A DNA stretch of 6,243 nucleotides. Source: Candidatus Bathyarchaeota archaeon. Lineage in GTDB: Archaea; Thermoproteota; Bathyarchaeia; TCS64. Numbering within the stretch: the first letter of the stretch is position 1; each line of letters opens with the position of its first letter. A program made the translations under genes and the position numbers. Positions 5,338 through 6,243 of the stretch are shown here, one piece after another. The stretch is taken from contig QMXQ01000097.1 of the NCBI GenBank assembly GCA_003662205.1, positions 1 to 6,243 on the forward strand, written 5' to 3'. Below the pieces are notes generated by a model. That model was given only the letters and a program-made list of their open reading frames with translations, did not search any database and had not been told where the DNA came from.

Positions 5338-5373
5338 CCCTTTGAGGGTTCGATCGCTTTAGGCGTTGAGAGA

Positions 5374-5643
5374 ATGGAGATGGAAGAGGTCAGAAAGAGG
5401 ATCAGCGACGCCAAGACCTACCTCGAGGACTACCGGATGTATGGGCGGATGGTCGCGGACGCCATCGACGCTCTGGACAGGCTCGACGGGCTTGTGGCAG
5501 ACCCGACTGAGAGGCACCTCACGGAGGCGCTCAAGTTAGCCGAGGGTCTCAACGAGGCGCTTGAGCCCTATCGGAGCTACGTGCCCACCCCTGCCGAGTA
5601 CATGGACCAGATCTTAGGCTGGCTAAAGTCCCAGACGGGCTGA
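5374..5643 (+). CDS. Small helical protein of unknown function, divergent from the por operon
   Basis: 89 residues, almost wholly predicted helical: charged helix 1-36 (MEMEEVRKRISDAK onward to DALDRLD), a short break with Asp-Pro-Thr at 43-45, a second helix 46-66, then YVPTPAEYMD (69-78) and a final short helix to QTG. There is no Cys, no membrane segment, no signal peptide and no nucleotide-binding motif. The pattern suggests a small helical-bundle or coiled-coil protein, perhaps an adaptor or a dimer. I do not recognise the family. It has a good promoter of its own, GC-rich codon use like its neighbours, and a 160-nt region shared with the divergent por operon. It ends 6 nt from the convergent NnrD-family gene. 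An in-frame ATG at 5380 is an alternative start. Confidence 0.72.
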   Translation: MEMEEVRKRISDAKTYLEDYRMYGRMVADAIDALDRLDGLVADPTERHLTEALKLAEGLNEALEPYRSYVPTPAEYMDQILGWLKSQTG

Positions 5644-5644
5644 C

Positions 5645-5656
5645 CCTCTCTATTTT
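5645..5656 (+). terminator. Possible pyrimidine-rich terminator of the 89-residue protein gene
   Basis: CCTCTCTATTTT follows the TGA at 5641-5643 by one base and runs into the 3' end of the convergent gene. A T-rich tract here could end the + strand transcript. Short and weak; no hairpin is seen. Confidence 0.3.
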
Positions 5657-6243
5657 ACCGCGCTCATGCGGCCCGCCAGGGCGTCCTCGATGACCTTGGG
5701 GATCCGCTCGATGAGGTCCATCGGGACGAGGTGGTACCCCTTTTCCTCGTAGGCTGCATCGCCGGCGGCGCCATTGATGAAGGCACCCGCGACGGCGGCC
5801 TCAAAGGGGGAGGCGCCCATGGCCATGAAGGCGGCGGTGACGCCCGAGAGGACATCGCCCGTCCCGCCCACCGTCATCCCCGGGTTCCCCGTCCAGTTGT
5901 AGCGGGTGTGGGCGCCGTCGCTGATGACGTCAACGCTTCCCTTCAGCAGGATCGTCGCATCAAGCCTAACTGCCTCAGCCTGGACGAGACGCCCGCGCTC
6001 CTCGAAACCGCCCGCGACCTCCCTGCCCGTGAGGATCTTGAACTCGCCTCCATGGGGTGTGAAGACCGTTTGGGTTCGCACTTTCCGCTTCAGCTTGGCG
6101 AATCCCTTCAGAGCGTCCGCGTCTAGGAGCACGGGCAGCTCGCGCTCCTCCACCCAATCCAGGAGCGTATCCACCGCCTCGACGGTCTCCTCGTGGAGGC
6201 CGAGCCCCGGCCCCATGGCGACGGCGTCCACCCTGTCGAGGAA
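5650..6243 (-). CDS. nnrD: NAD(P)H-hydrate dehydratase (NnrD / YjeF C-terminal domain), 3' part
   Basis: The frame is open to the window edge, so the 5' end is missing; 197 residues are visible. The ribokinase-like dehydratase motifs come in order: AMGPGLG (9-15), LLDADAL (39-45), FTPHGGEF (61-68), LLKGSVDVI (99-107), GNPGMTVGGTGDVLSG (119-134, Asp130 the expected catalytic residue) and GAFINGAAGDAAYEEKGYHL (153-172). The enzyme uses ADP or ATP to dehydrate the damaged hydrates of NADH and NADPH back to the normal coenzymes. In most archaea it is fused behind an epimerase (NnrE) domain; whether that is so here cannot be seen. The visible part has no frameshift or missing motif. It converges on the helical protein gene with a 6-nt gap. 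The family call is secure; the nucleotide donor is not determined. Confidence 0.92.
   Translation of the reverse strand, partial: FLDRVDAVAMGPGLGLHEETVEAVDTLLDWVEERELPVLLDADALKGFAKLKRKVRTQTVFTPHGGEFKILTGREVAGGFEERGRLVQAEAVRLDATILLKGSVDVISDGAHTRYNWTGNPGMTVGGTGDVLSGVTAAFMAMGASPFEAAVAGAFINGAAGDAAYEEKGYHLVPMDLIERIPKVIEDALAGRMSAVK

Larger units (their letters stand above)
5218..5345. repeat. Three ATCCCT-centred motifs in the divergent promoter region
   Basis: Same-orientation copies are TTATCCCTTCGA (5218-5229), TAATCCCTATAG (5253-5264) and ATATCCCTTTGA (5334-5345), sharing the core ATCCCT flanked by A/T. The first lies just before the porG start, the second overlaps the porG TATA-like box, and the third overlaps the 3' end of the TATA-like box of the + strand gene. 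They could be operator sites; chance recurrence in AT-rich promoter sequence is the alternative. Confidence 0.35.

Noticed and set aside
5341..5358. GGGTTCGATCGC resembling a tRNA T arm
   Set aside because: No acceptor stem, anticodon arm or D arm around it; it lies between a TATA box and a start codon.

Overview
The window looks like a chromosomal stretch of a GC-rich archaeon. The evidence is an archaeal/eukaryal-type SPOUT RNA methyltransferase, a four-subunit pyruvate:ferredoxin oxidoreductase with separate G, D, A and B genes, AT-rich TATA-like boxes standing alone in short intergenic gaps, short or absent leaders, and Shine-Dalgarno sites of the GGAGGTGA type inside the operon. A Bathyarchaeia-like or other Thermoproteota lineage is my best guess. 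That is an impression of style, not a placement from a marker gene. I saw no rRNA, tRNA, CRISPR array, insertion sequence or attachment site.

Left part (1-1401, + strand): the 3' portion of a SPOUT-class RNA methyltransferase gene runs in from outside the window. It is followed by a winged-helix DNA-binding protein with two C-terminal membrane helices (567-1016) and a small protein with two membrane helices (1123-1401). Both small genes have TATA-like boxes of their own. The small membrane protein ends tail-to-tail with the next gene, the two sharing a CTAG.

Middle part (1398-5213, - strand): a PfkB-family sugar or cyclitol kinase (1398-2285) stands downstream of the porG-porD-porA-porB operon (5213 down to 2368). 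The four por genes are 1-4 nt apart, and the ribosome binding site of each of the last three lies in the 3' end of the gene before. This makes a complete pyruvate (2-oxoacid):ferredoxin oxidoreductase, interconverting pyruvate and acetyl-CoA with ferredoxin as electron partner. A T-rich tract after porB and a separate promoter suggest that the kinase is its own transcription unit.

Right part (5214-6243): a 160-nt divergent promoter region lies between porG (-) and an 89-residue helical protein of unknown function (+). It contains three copies of an ATCCCT-centred motif, two of them touching the two TATA boxes, so joint control of both units is possible. The last gene (-, running off the end) is the C-terminal part of the NAD(P)H-hydrate dehydratase (NnrD/YjeF C-terminal family), a metabolite-repair enzyme.

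Most of the content is ordinary core metabolism and repair. The least explained items are the membrane-anchored regulator with its small membrane neighbour, the helical protein sharing a promoter region with por, and some residue choices in PorG and PorB.
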